A DNA stretch of 21,816 nt from assembly GCA_041752455.1 (NCBI GenBank), contig JBGSWL010000047.1, positions 1 to 21,816 of the forward strand, written 5' to 3'. Numbering within the stretch: position 1 is the stretch's first letter; each line of letters begins with the position of its first letter. The position numbers were made by a program, and so were the translations under genes. The stretch comes from JBGSWL01 sp041752455 (GTDB taxonomy: Bacteria > Pseudomonadota > Alphaproteobacteria > Rhizobiales > Rhizobiaceae). The notes below the pieces were generated by a model that was not told where the DNA came from, did not search any database, and saw only the letters and a list, made by a program, of their open reading frames with translations. Below, piece after piece: positions 6,806 to 14,939 of this stretch.

Positions 6806-8101
6806 ATGATCCACCAGAGCCCCATCTCGCCGGGCCTGTCATACTATGACGTTGCATCGGGCGAGCGGCCGCTGTTCCACCCGCTCGACGGTGACCGGCA
6901 GGCCGACATCTGCATCATCGGCGGCGGCTTTACCGGCCTGTCGGCGGCAGCAGAAGCCGCGCGCCTTGGTGCCAGCGTGGTGCTTCTGGAAGCGCACCGC
7001 ATCGGCGACGGCGGTTCGGGCCGCAATGGTGGCCAGCTGAATACCGGTCAGCGGTCCTGGCCGGAAGATCACGAGGCCGAACTTGGCCTAGAGCGCGCCC
7101 GGACCCTGTTTGACCTGGCAGAAGATGCCAAGGCCCATCTCCTCGGCTTTGCAGCGGAAAACGCGATCGACATCGATTATTGCCAAGGCCATGTGCAGGC
7201 CTTCCACAGGCCGCGCTATGAAAAGCACTACCGCGCCCATCCGGGCATCATGGCCGAACGCTTCGGCTACCCGCACATCCGCTATGTCGAGCGCGACGAA
7301 CTGGCCGCGATCCTTGGCTCGTCATTTTACCGTGGCGCCACCTATGATGCGCAGACCGGCCACATCAATCCGCTGAAGCTCGTCTACGGCACCGCCCGCG
7401 TTGCGGCAGCGCGCGGCGCCTCGATCTGCGAGGAAACAAAAGTCACCGCCATCCGCCCCGGCGCGGGGCATGTCGCGGTGGAAACCGCGCGTGGAACGGT
7501 GCGGGCAGGGCGCGTGCTTTTGGCCGTCAATGCCTATGGCGAGGAAAAGCTGGAGCCTGTCATGGCTTCGCATGTGATGCCGATCCGCTCGTTCATCGGC
7601 GCGACGGTTCCCCTGACCGGAGAGGCGGACCGCATGGTTTTGCCGGGCCGCGAGAGTGTCGATGATTCGCGCTTTGTCGTGCGTTATTTCCGGCGTCTGA
7701 AGGATGGCCGGCTGCTGTTTGGCGGCCGCGAAACCTATTCGGGCGACAGTCCGGCAGACATCGCTGCCGGCGTGCGCCGCCAGTTGGCCGAAATCTATCC
7801 GGCCTTGAAGGACGTGGAGATCACCCATGCCTGGGGCGGTTCGGTCGGCATCACCCTGCCGCGTCAGCCTTTTGTTCGCGATGTCATGCCCGGTGTCACG
7901 GCAATCGGCGGCTACTCGGGCCACGGCGTGATGCTGTCGAACTTCACCGGAAAATTGTGGGCGGAGGCCGTTGCCGGCAACCGTGACCGGCTGGAGCCGC
8001 TGCGCGCTTTCAATGTCCCGCCATTCCCCGGCGGCCGCCGCTTCCGCAAGCCGATGCTGACTTTGGCGCTGACCTGGTTTGCGATGCTGGACCGGCTTTA
8101 G
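6806..8101 (+). CDS. FAD-dependent amine oxidoreductase, PuuB/OrdL-like
   Basis: This 431-residue protein of the DAO family has the dinucleotide-binding motif ADICIIGGGFTGLSAA (about residues 33-48), followed by VVLLEA and GSGRNGGQLN, the FAD-binding pattern of gamma-glutamylputrescine oxidase and related enzymes. Near the C-terminus GGYSGHGVMLSNFTGK closes the FAD site. PuuB-type enzymes oxidise gamma-glutamyl-amines to the aldehyde, releasing ammonia and hydrogen peroxide. It follows the ligase gene after 12 bases on the same strand, so the two probably form one operon. The aldehyde dehydrogenase (PuuC) and hydrolase (PuuD) of the full pathway are not in the window. It is convergent with gshA, with nine bases between stops. 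Confidence 0.86.
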   Translation: MIHQSPISPGLSYYDVASGERPLFHPLDGDRQADICIIGGGFTGLSAAAEAARLGASVVLLEAHRIGDGGSGRNGGQLNTGQRSWPEDHEAELGLERARTLFDLAEDAKAHLLGFAAENAIDIDYCQGHVQAFHRPRYEKHYRAHPGIMAERFGYPHIRYVERDELAAILGSSFYRGATYDAQTGHINPLKLVYGTARVAAARGASICEETKVTAIRPGAGHVAVETARGTVRAGRVLLAVNAYGEEKLEPVMASHVMPIRSFIGATVPLTGEADRMVLPGRESVDDSRFVVRYFRRLKDGRLLFGGRETYSGDSPADIAAGVRRQLAEIYPALKDVEITHAWGGSVGITLPRQPFVRDVMPGVTAIGGYSGHGVMLSNFTGKLWAEAVAGNRDRLEPLRAFNVPPFPGGRRFRKPMLTLALTWFAMLDRL

Positions 8102-8110
8102 GCCGAAACC

Positions 8111-9484
8111 TCAATACGCATATTCCAGAAACACCGGCTCGATCGAACCACCCCAGACCGAGTTGTATTCGGTGACCATCTTCTCGGCTGCTGTCGTGCC
8201 GCGGGCGATGATTTCTTCCAGCGGCGCCAGGAAATGGGCTTCGTCGAAACCGTCGGCATTGCGGCGCGCGCGCGATTTCAGGCCGGCGCGCGAAATGCCG
8301 AGCACGTCATAGCCGATATCGCGCAGGCTCTGGCCGCGGATCGTGGCGCGAAGACCCTCGCGCGGCACTGCTTCGCGCAGCGCGACCACATCCTCAAAGG
8401 TCCAGTTCGCCGTCAGCAGGTGCGCCGCTTCGAGCGCGCGCTCATCATAGAGCAATCCGACCCAGAATGCCGGCAGCGCGCAGATCTTGCGCCACGGCCC
8501 GCCATCGGCGCCGCGCATTTCGATGAACTTTTTGAGACGCACTTCCGGAAACAGCGTCGACAGGTGGTTGGTCCAGTCGCCCTTGTTGGGAACCGGATCG
8601 GGGATTTCGCCGGCGAGCGCGCCATTCATGAATTGGCGGAAAGTGACATGCGTGCAGTCGCGGTAGCGTCCTTCGCGCAAGACGAAGTACATCGGCACAT
8701 CGAGCGCCCATTCGACATAGTCGATGAAGCCGAAATTGTCGGAGAAGACGAACGGCAGCACCCCGGCGCGGTTGTTGTCGGTGTCACGCCAGATGTCGGC
8801 GCGCCAAGAGACGAGGCCATTGGGTTTGCCACCGGTGAAGGGCGAGGCAGCAAAGAGCGCAGTTGCCAGCGGCTGCAGCCGGTAGCCGACCTGCATCTTT
8901 TTGCGCATGTCGGCTTCCGACGAAAAGTCGAGGTTGACCTGGATCGTCGAGGTCCGGTGCATCATGTCGAGACCCTGCGTCCCGACCTTGGGCATGTAGT
9001 TGCGCATGATGTCGTAGCGCGTCTTTGGCATCTGCGGCGTTTCGTCGAGCGACCACTTCGGGCTGGCGCCGATGCCGAGAAACTTGATGCCAAGCGGATC
9101 GGCGATCTGCCGGAGTTGCGCCAGATGCGCGTTGGATTCCCGGCAGGTCTGGTGGATGGTTTCCAGTGGGGCGCCCGACAATTCGAACTGTCCGCCCGGT
9201 TCCAGCGAGATCGCGCCCATCCCGGTCGGCTCGTAGAGGCCGATGATCCGGTTGTCATCGAGGATGGGCTCCCAGCCGAGGATCGCACCCATGCCGTCGA
9301 GCAGCGCGCGGATGCCACGCTCGCCCTCATAGGGAACCGGCGCGTTGTCCTCGGTGTAGAACGGAAATTTTTCGTGCTCGGTGCCGATCCGGAAATCGGC
9401 TTCAGGTTTGCAGCCTGAGGCAAGGTAAGCCGCAAGCTCTTCCACTCCGCCGATGGTGGCTTCGTCCGTCGTGTCGCGTGCCAT
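8111..9484 (-). CDS. gshA: Glutamate-cysteine ligase, plant/alphaproteobacterial type
   Basis: The protein has 457 residues from the ATG at 9484, the usual length for this type. FRIGTEHEKFPF (about residues 31-42) holds the glutamate/metal-site glutamates. LEPGGQFELSG, HRTSTIQVNLDFSSEADM and GPWRKICALPAFWVGLLYD are all typical of the plant-like GCL2 class. It makes gamma-glutamylcysteine from glutamate, cysteine and ATP, the first step of glutathione synthesis in the cytoplasm. The Shine-Dalgarno sequence is weak. An in-frame reading to 9544 exists, but it would add residues not expected in the family. It lies downstream of rsmE on the same strand, but a YbjN gene on the opposite strand separates them, so the two are unlikely to share a simple operon here. 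Confidence 0.94.
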   Translation of the reverse strand: MARDTTDEATIGGVEELAAYLASGCKPEADFRIGTEHEKFPFYTEDNAPVPYEGERGIRALLDGMGAILGWEPILDDNRIIGLYEPTGMGAISLEPGGQFELSGAPLETIHQTCRESNAHLAQLRQIADPLGIKFLGIGASPKWSLDETPQMPKTRYDIMRNYMPKVGTQGLDMMHRTSTIQVNLDFSSEADMRKKMQVGYRLQPLATALFAASPFTGGKPNGLVSWRADIWRDTDNNRAGVLPFVFSDNFGFIDYVEWALDVPMYFVLREGRYRDCTHVTFRQFMNGALAGEIPDPVPNKGDWTNHLSTLFPEVRLKKFIEMRGADGGPWRKICALPAFWVGLLYDERALEAAHLLTANWTFEDVVALREAVPREGLRATIRGQSLRDIGYDVLGISRAGLKSRARRNADGFDEAHFLAPLEEIIARGTTAAEKMVTEYNSVWGGSIEPVFLEYAY

Positions 9485-9591
9485 GGAATGCGTCCCGCCT
9501 GTTCTGTTGCGCGAACTGATGGCCGATTGCGCTGGCGCACTCAAGAGGCTTTGCGGCGGTTCCGGCCTGCTACGGTTGCTTCAAATCGCGG

Positions 9592-9620
9592 TTGATAAAG
9601 AACCGACACAAAACTAGCAT
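9592..9620 (+). promoter_or_regulatory. Candidate sigma-70-type promoter of the YbjN gene
   Basis: TTGATA and TAGCAT are separated by exactly 17 bases and end 33 bases before the YbjN start codon. The -35 differs from TTGACA at one position and the -10 keeps TA..AT. The location in the gap upstream of a single gene supports the call. It was found by eye, not scored. Confidence 0.45.
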
Positions 9621-9653
9621 AAACTTCAGGTCGGTTCGTCCGGAGGGTAAGCG

Positions 9654-10124
9654 ATGAACAAGCTTGTTCTGGCTGTCGTGTTGGCTTCCGTGTCATCCTT
9701 GGCTCAAGCACAAGACATCGTCGATGCCACAAATCCGGAAGAGATAAACAACATCGCGCGCGGCTATGGATCGGCAAGCCTGTTGAAAGACAACGGCGGC
9801 GACCCCAAAATCGAGGGCCGTATCGACGGCAAAGGCTACAGCGTCTATTTTTACGGATGCGAAGATGGAAAAGACTGTCGATCAATCAACCTTGCAACCG
9901 GCTGGGCGAGCGATGGACAATATACAATTGACGAAGTGAACAAGTGGAATCGGGAAAACCGCTTCGTGAAGGCCTATATCGATGACGAAGGCGACCCCAT
10001 CCTCGAGATGGACGTGAACCTTCACCTTGGCGTGACGCGGGACAATCTCGACAAGACGTTTGATTGGTGGAGCTACATGATGGGCGAATTCACCAAGGAC
10101 ATCATCGATCCCAAGGCCCCGTGA
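9654..10124 (+). CDS. Secreted YbjN-domain protein
   Basis: The 156-residue product begins with a signal peptide (MNKLVLAVVLASVSSLAQA), with likely cleavage after AQA at residue 19. The mature part matches the YbjN sensory-transduction-regulator pattern: an NPEEINNIARGYG start, a WNRENRFVKAYIDDEGDPI block (about residues 98-116) and GVTRDNLDKTFDWW. Two cysteines (69 and 75, in YGCEDGKDC) could pair in the periplasm. GGAGGG lies a few bases upstream of the ATG. The function of such secreted forms is unknown. The gene sits alone between gshA and rsmE, on the opposite strand to both, and is convergent with rsmE (20 bases between stops). Confidence 0.85.
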   Translation: MNKLVLAVVLASVSSLAQAQDIVDATNPEEINNIARGYGSASLLKDNGGDPKIEGRIDGKGYSVYFYGCEDGKDCRSINLATGWASDGQYTIDEVNKWNRENRFVKAYIDDEGDPILEMDVNLHLGVTRDNLDKTFDWWSYMMGEFTKDIIDPKAP

Positions 10125-10144
10125 ACTTGGTGTCAGCGACCGGA

Positions 10145-10885
10145 TTACTGTCCCCAATCACCCTTGGTCATCTGCACGGCGGTCAGTGCCGCAACAGCCG
10201 CCGTATCGGCGCGCAGGATGCGCGGCCCGAGCGGGATCGCGGTGACGAAGGGCAGCGCCCGCAAGGTCTCGCGCTCCGTGTCTGAAAATCCGCCCTCCGG
10301 CCCGATCAGCAGGCCGCCGACAGGCCGATCGAGGCCCTGAAGAATCGCCAGCGGATTGTCGGTTCCATGCGCTTCATCGCAGAAGATGAGGGCGCGCATC
10401 GTGTCCCAGCCGCCGAGGAACTCGACAAGCCGGATTGGTTCGCGTGTTTCCGGTACCGCAAGGACACCGCATTGTTCGGCAGCTTCGATTGCCCAGGCGC
10501 GCATCTTGTCGGCGGCGAGCCGGTGGTTCTGGGTAAAGTCGGTGATCACCGGCTGGAGCGCGCCCGCGCCCATCTCCACTGCCTTCTGCACCATGTAGTC
10601 GAGCCTGCCGACTTTCAGCGGCGCAAATGCAAAGACCAGTTCCGGCACCGGCGGCTGCGGCCGCTCCAGTGCAGTTGCAACGAGCTGCACCGTCTTCTTG
10701 CCGGTGCGCACCAGATGCGCACGCCATTCGCCGTCACGGCCATTGAACAGCAACACTTCGCCGCCCTCGGCCATGCGCAGCACATTGACGAGGTAACTGG
10801 TTTGGCCGGCATCCGGCACGACAGTTGCGCCGGTGCCGAGGGGGGCGGTGACGAACAGTCGCTGAAGCTTGTAGTTGGCGCGCAT
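10145..10885 (-). CDS. rsmE: 16S rRNA (uracil1498-N3)-methyltransferase
   Basis: This 246-residue protein starts MRANYKLQRLFV, the usual RsmE beginning with an RNA-binding PUA-like domain (LVNVLRMAEGGEVLLFNGRDGEW). The SPOUT methyltransferase domain follows: VQKAVEMGAGALQPVIT (about 99-115), IGPEGGFSDTE (about 194-204) and LGPRILRADTAA (about 219-230), which form the S-adenosylmethionine knot. RsmE methylates U1498 in the decoding region of the 30S subunit. The start was chosen by fit to the family N-terminus; a longer in-frame reading to 10969 has no support. The Shine-Dalgarno sequence is weak. Confidence 0.94.
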   Translation of the reverse strand: MRANYKLQRLFVTAPLGTGATVVPDAGQTSYLVNVLRMAEGGEVLLFNGRDGEWRAHLVRTGKKTVQLVATALERPQPPVPELVFAFAPLKVGRLDYMVQKAVEMGAGALQPVITDFTQNHRLAADKMRAWAIEAAEQCGVLAVPETREPIRLVEFLGGWDTMRALIFCDEAHGTDNPLAILQGLDRPVGGLLIGPEGGFSDTERETLRALPFVTAIPLGPRILRADTAAVAALTAVQMTKGDWGQ

Positions 10886-11164
10886 GACCGAACCGATGAC
10901 CGCCAGCGCGCCGCAATGCAAGACCCGTCTCGAAGGGTCGCAGTCTGCGCGCCCTGTCACTGTTGCCAAGTTGCAACCTTTGCGGGGTTTGTGCAGCGCA
11001 CTTGATCGGCTTGGTTACCATTTCGTGAATCGGCACTGGCTTTGACTGTGATCAGAAGCTAGGAGACCGCTCGAAAGTTGCGGCGTGACGACTGTCACAG
11101 CGGCGTCAGCAAGGCTGGTCCATAGAGTCGCAAAAGCTTAACCAAAATCGACGGGAACTTTCCG

Positions 11165-11311
11165 ATGTCCACGCGTGCCGTGCTGCTTACCTTCGCCATG
11201 ATTGCTGCCACGTCGTTGTGGGGCCTTGCCGTCTACACCGATGGTGCAATGGCGGGCAACGTTCCGGTCGATGGCTACGGCGTGTCGGTTTCCGTGCGCC
11301 AGGCCGGTTGA
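11165..11311 (+). CDS. Possible 48-residue secreted or membrane peptide
   Basis: A short frame from an ATG at 11165 to a TGA at 11309-11311 encodes MSTRAVLLTFAMIAATSLWG at its start, then a hydrophilic tail ending in VSVSVRQAG. The N-terminus has an Arg, a hydrophobic stretch of about 20 residues, and a possible signal-peptidase site near DGAMA (residue 30). A weak GGGAA stretch precedes the start. The 279 bases between rsmE and this start hold no other convincing feature. It lies 105 bases before lldD on the same strand. No family is recognised, and the call rests on the signal-like N-terminus and good start-stop structure. Confidence 0.4.
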   Translation: MSTRAVLLTFAMIAATSLWGLAVYTDGAMAGNVPVDGYGVSVSVRQAG

Positions 11312-11416
11312 ACAAAGCCGGCTGAGAAAAGCCGCCGTCTCTTTCTTGGCCAACAGTCGTCTATCCCTTCCAGCTTCCGCCGGTTATGACCGTCAGAACG
11401 TGAGGGGGATTTTGGC

Positions 11417-12583
11417 ATGTTCGACACACCGACCAGCATCAGCGATCTGCAGAAGCGCGCGAAGTTCCGAGTGCCGAAGATGTTCTACGACTACGCTGAC
11501 AGTGGTTCGTGGACCGAAGGCACCTATCGCGAGAATACCAGCGCATTTGCCAACTACCGCATCCGCCAGCGCGTAGCCCGCAATATCGACGCCCGTTCGC
11601 TGAAGACCCAGATGATCGGTCGAGACGTGGCGATGCCGGTTGCTCTCGCCCCCGTCGGGCTGACCGGCATGCAGCATGCCGACGGCGAAATCTGCGCCGC
11701 TCGCGCCGCCGAAAAGGCCGGCATACCGTTCACCCTGTCGACGATGAGCATCTGCTCGATCGAAGAGGTGGCAAAGGCAACGCAAAAGCCGTTCTGGTTC
11801 CAGCTTTATGTGATGCGCGACCGCGGCTTTACTGCCAGCCTGCTTGAGCGCGCCAAGGCCGCCGGGTGCGATGCGCTTGTCCTGACGCTGGACTTGCAGG
11901 TGCTCGGTCAACGCCACAAGGACATCAAGAACGGCCTGTCTGCTCCACCCAAGCCGACCATCAAGTCGATCCTCAATCTGATGACCAAGCCCCAGTGGTG
12001 CCTTGAAATGCTCGGCACCAAGAACCGCTCGTTCGGCAACATTGTCGGCCATGCACCGGGCGTCACCAACATGAACAGCCTGTCGGAGTGGACCGCCAGC
12101 CAGTTCGATCCGACCCTCGACTGGTCGTCGATCGAATGGATCAAGGAGCGCTGGGACGGCAAGCTGATCCTCAAAGGCATCAATGACGTGGAAGACGCAC
12201 GCATTGCCGCGGATATCGGTGCCGATGCGCTCGTCGTCTCCAACCATGGCGGCCGCCAGCTTGACGGGGCCGCCGCCTCGATCGATGTGCTCGCCTCCAT
12301 CGTCGATGCGGTCGGCGACAAGATCGAGATCCACATGGACAGCGGCATCCGCTCTGGTCAGGACGTGTTCCGGGCCATCGCGCTCGGCGCCAAATCCACC
12401 TTCATCGGCCGCGCCTACATCTACGGTCTCGGTGCCGGCGGCGAAAAAGGCGTGGAGCAGGCGCTCGGCTTCATCCGCAAGGAACTTGACATCACCATGG
12501 GTCTTGCCGGCGAAACCGACATCAACAAGGTCGGCCGTCACAACCTTCTGGACGCGCCTCACGTCTGGCCGTCAAACGGCTGA
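11417..12583 (+). CDS. lldD: FMN-dependent L-lactate dehydrogenase / alpha-hydroxyacid dehydrogenase
   Basis: This 388-residue TIM-barrel enzyme has the hallmarks of the FMN alpha-hydroxyacid dehydrogenase family. These are FYDYADSGSW near residue 23-32, the FMN-binding APVGLTGMQH, Lys253 in LILKGI, the catalytic His277 in VVSNHGGRQLDGA, and the phosphate-binding MDSGIRSGQDV and GRAYIYGLG. LldD oxidises L-lactate to pyruvate at the inner membrane and passes electrons to the respiratory chain; related enzymes use glycolate or mandelate. A GAGGGGG lies about nine bases before the ATG. It is convergent with a FadR-type regulator (23 bases between stops), the type of regulator that often controls lactate use. 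It belongs to a wider 2-hydroxyacid region with glcDEF. Confidence 0.88.
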   Translation: MFDTPTSISDLQKRAKFRVPKMFYDYADSGSWTEGTYRENTSAFANYRIRQRVARNIDARSLKTQMIGRDVAMPVALAPVGLTGMQHADGEICAARAAEKAGIPFTLSTMSICSIEEVAKATQKPFWFQLYVMRDRGFTASLLERAKAAGCDALVLTLDLQVLGQRHKDIKNGLSAPPKPTIKSILNLMTKPQWCLEMLGTKNRSFGNIVGHAPGVTNMNSLSEWTASQFDPTLDWSSIEWIKERWDGKLILKGINDVEDARIAADIGADALVVSNHGGRQLDGAAASIDVLASIVDAVGDKIEIHMDSGIRSGQDVFRAIALGAKSTFIGRAYIYGLGAGGEKGVEQALGFIRKELDITMGLAGETDINKVGRHNLLDAPHVWPSNG

Positions 12584-12606
12584 ACGGGCGATCGTCGCAA
12601 GCAGCG

Positions 12607-13383
12607 TCAGCCGGTCTGGCGCTGCTCGCGGCGGAGCCGCGAAACGGTTTCCCACGCATTGACCTTTTCGGCTTCTCGCTTGCAGGTTTCCACAAAGACG
12701 ATGTGCGCCTCGGCGGCAGCGCGAGCGCCGGGCGGATCGCCCGCCATGATCGCCTCATAGACCCTGCGATGTTGCGCAAGCAGCTTGTCCCGTGCGCCGG
12801 GAAATCCGTAGACCAGCGACCGCGAAAAGAACGCGCCATTGGAGAGCAGCCGGTAGCAGGACCGCAACGTGTGCAGCAGGATCACGTTGTGGGCGCATTC
12901 GCAGACCGCCTGATGGAACTCCACATCCAGCGCTGCCTCTTCCCGGTAGTCATCCTTGGAATGGGCCGCTTCCATACGGTGCATGATCGTCGTCAGCAGT
13001 GCCTTGTCGTCTTCGGTTGCGCGCCGTGCCGCATAGTCGGCGGCAATTGCCTCCACTTCGCGGCGATATTCCAGATAGTCGGATGTCGCCTTCGGATGAT
13101 TGGCGATCAGTTCGAGCATGGTCTTTGAAAAGACGTCGCCGATCACATCGGCCACATAGGTTCCACCGCCATGGCGGGTGGTGAGCAGGCCGCGCTCATC
13201 GAGCACCTTCAGCGCCTCGCGCACGATCGGCCGTGACACGGAAAACTGCTGCGCCAGATCGCGCTCGCCGGGCAACTTGTCGCCGACGCGCAGAACGCCT
13301 TCGAGCACAAGCGTCTCGATCTGGGCGCAGATCTCGTCGGCGGTGCGCACATGGCTCACCTGCGAAAAAATACTCGCGCTCAT
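12607..13383 (-). CDS. FadR-type GntR transcriptional regulator (LldR/GlcC-like)
   Basis: The protein has 258 residues from the ATG at 13383. Residues about 12-78 form the winged helix: EICAQIETLVLEGVLRVGDKLPGERDL style spacing, SVSRPIVREALKVLDERGL and RHGGGTYV. Residues about 105-235 form the all-helical FCD ligand domain with metal-type histidines in DVEFHQAV (His157), AQHRRVYEAI (His205) and AEAHI (His227). FCD regulators with these residues usually bind carboxylates such as lactate, glycolate or pyruvate and release DNA. Neighbours lldD and glcDEF make such an effector likely. The Shine-Dalgarno sequence is weak. An in-frame upstream reading to 13464 exists but does not fit the family N-terminus. 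An inverted repeat lies 19 bases upstream of the start. Confidence 0.86.
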   Translation of the reverse strand: MSASIFSQVSHVRTADEICAQIETLVLEGVLRVGDKLPGERDLAQQFSVSRPIVREALKVLDERGLLTTRHGGGTYVADVIGDVFSKTMLELIANHPKATSDYLEYRREVEAIAADYAARRATEDDKALLTTIMHRMEAAHSKDDYREEAALDVEFHQAVCECAHNVILLHTLRSCYRLLSNGAFFSRSLVYGFPGARDKLLAQHRRVYEAIMAGDPPGARAAAEAHIVFVETCKREAEKVNAWETVSRLRREQRQTG

Positions 13384-13401
13384 CGCTTCGCCAAGGTCCC
13401 G

Positions 13402-13422
13402 TCTGCCTGTTTTGCAGGCAGA
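13402..13422. promoter_or_regulatory. Perfect 8-base inverted repeat upstream of the GntR regulator gene
   Basis: TCTGCCTG and CAGGCAGA flank a five-base spacer, 19 bases before the regulator's start codon, in the divergent gap shared with the DUF3422 gene. No T tract follows on either strand, so it is not a terminator. It may be an operator for autoregulation or a leader hairpin close to the ribosome-binding site. Confidence 0.45.
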
Positions 13423-13585
13423 AGACTGAAGCCAATCCGGCATTTGGTCAAACTGAATGTCCACTCGTCAGCCACGCGACATCCGCCTCAACCAAAAGCA
13501 TGCATTTTGCAGGAAACCGGATGGAAACAGATGCGTATGTGTTATGTGCAGTGCAGGATAAGTCGGCAAAACGGGCATCATCGTA

Positions 13586-14920
13586 ATGGCATCAAAGCTG
13601 CAGACAACCGGGCAACCTTTGGCAGATCGGCCGGAAGCGGCCCGCCGCGGCACGTTCGGCTTTCCGGTCCACCCGGATCGATCTGTGGCCATGGGCGAAG
13701 TGCATGCACGACCGGCTCCCGCTGTCACCGCACCGCGATGCTTGATCAAGCTCTGCTTCATGACCGAAGGCGGCACCTCCGTCGATCTGGCAGTCCTCAA
13801 CGAGTTGTCCCGCCAGAACGGTGTGTCGCCGCCCGCCGACGGTGCCCGCCATCACAAGATTTCCACCGGCAGCGGTTCGCTCTGGTGGGAGCGCCACACC
13901 GAGGCCTCGACCTGGCTTTGGGAAGGGACGCTGTCGGCTACAAATGGCGAACCGGCCACCGGCCATCCGTTCGGTGATGCTTTTCCTGCGCCCGGCACTT
14001 TGATTGCCGGCGTGCGCATCGATGTGCGCCCGCATGAGCGCAACTGGGAGCGCTGGCTGGAAAATTTCGACACCCAGACGCTTTGCCTGTCATCGACGCA
14101 AGGCGGCCTGGCACTGGTTGCAACCGACTTTCGTCAGGATCAGGACGGGCTGACCCGCATCCTCATCCTCGACAAGGGCATGGCACCGCAGCGCACTGGC
14201 GCTTTGGCGCAGCGCCTGTTCGACATCGAAATCTATCGCACGCTCGCCATGCTCGGTCTGCCATTGGCGCAGAGCCTGTCGCCGCGCATGCGCAGGGCAG
14301 AAGACCGGCTGACGGAATTGACCAACAGCATGCGTTCGATCGAGCCGGGCGGCTCTGAAACGCTGCTGGATGACATCACCGGTCTTGCCGCCGAACTCGA
14401 AGCCGATGCCGCTGCCAGCCTCTATCGCTTTGGTGCGAGCCGCGCCTACCATGAGATCGTGCAGGATCGACTGCTCGCGCTCGAAGAGGTCGTCGTGCCC
14501 GGCTATGACACGTGGCAGGGCTTTCTCGACCGGCGCTTGGCGCCCGCCATGCGAACCTGCCGCGCCATCGAGGAGCGCCAGGCAAACCTGTCGCGCAAGC
14601 TTGCGCGGGCGGCGACGCTGCTGCGCACACGCGTCGACGTCGAAGTGGAAAAGCAGAACCGCGATCTCCTGCGCTCGATGGACAGGCGCGCCAAACTGCA
14701 ACTGCGGCTCCAGCAGACCGTGGAAGGCCTGTCGGTTGCAGCGGTCTCCTACTATGTCGTGGGTCTGTTTTCGTATCTTGCCGGCGGCTTGGCAGAGTTC
14801 ATGCCGGGCCTCGGAAAGCCCTTGATCATCGCCCTTTTCGTGCCGGTGGCCGTTCTGGCGATCTGGTTCCTGGTAAGACGGGTGCGCTTGCGCCATACGG
14901 AAGACGCCCGGGATCATTGA
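13586..14920 (+). CDS. DUF3422 family membrane-anchored protein
   Basis: The 444-residue product has the DUF3422 signature near its start (FPVHPDRSVAMGEVHARP, about residues 26-43) and a long soluble part. A helical, probably coiled region rich in Arg, Glu and Gln follows (RAIEERQANLSRKLARAA through LQLRLQQTVEGLS). Two membrane helices lie near the C-terminus (about 381-403 and 412-431), ending in a basic tail. The layout suggests a cytoplasmic body anchored to the inner membrane and resembles CorA-like or coiled-coil anchors only in outline. The function is unknown. It is divergent from the GntR regulator and convergent with the LysR gene (19 bases between stops). The Shine-Dalgarno sequence is weak, and the start is chosen to keep the conserved HP motif. 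Confidence 0.86.
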   Translation: MASKLQTTGQPLADRPEAARRGTFGFPVHPDRSVAMGEVHARPAPAVTAPRCLIKLCFMTEGGTSVDLAVLNELSRQNGVSPPADGARHHKISTGSGSLWWERHTEASTWLWEGTLSATNGEPATGHPFGDAFPAPGTLIAGVRIDVRPHERNWERWLENFDTQTLCLSSTQGGLALVATDFRQDQDGLTRILILDKGMAPQRTGALAQRLFDIEIYRTLAMLGLPLAQSLSPRMRRAEDRLTELTNSMRSIEPGGSETLLDDITGLAAELEADAAASLYRFGASRAYHEIVQDRLLALEEVVVPGYDTWQGFLDRRLAPAMRTCRAIEERQANLSRKLARAATLLRTRVDVEVEKQNRDLLRSMDRRAKLQLRLQQTVEGLSVAAVSYYVVGLFSYLAGGLAEFMPGLGKPLIIALFVPVAVLAIWFLVRRVRLRHTEDARDH

Positions 14921-14939
14921 ACCCCATTCGGCTCGGCAG

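Noticed and set aside
5117..6814. Minus-strand open frame of 565 codons opposite the glutamine-synthetase-like gene
   Set aside because: High GC leaves antisense frames open; the sense strand carries all the conserved motifs and the antisense product resembles nothing.
11012..11020. TGGTTACCA, resembling a FadR-type operator upstream of the small peptide and lldD
   Set aside because: The half-sites are one base apart rather than the three of the classic site, and the site is far from lldD.
11393..12562. Minus-strand open frame of 389 codons opposite lldD
   Set aside because: It is a shadow of lldD, whose catalytic motifs are intact on the plus strand.
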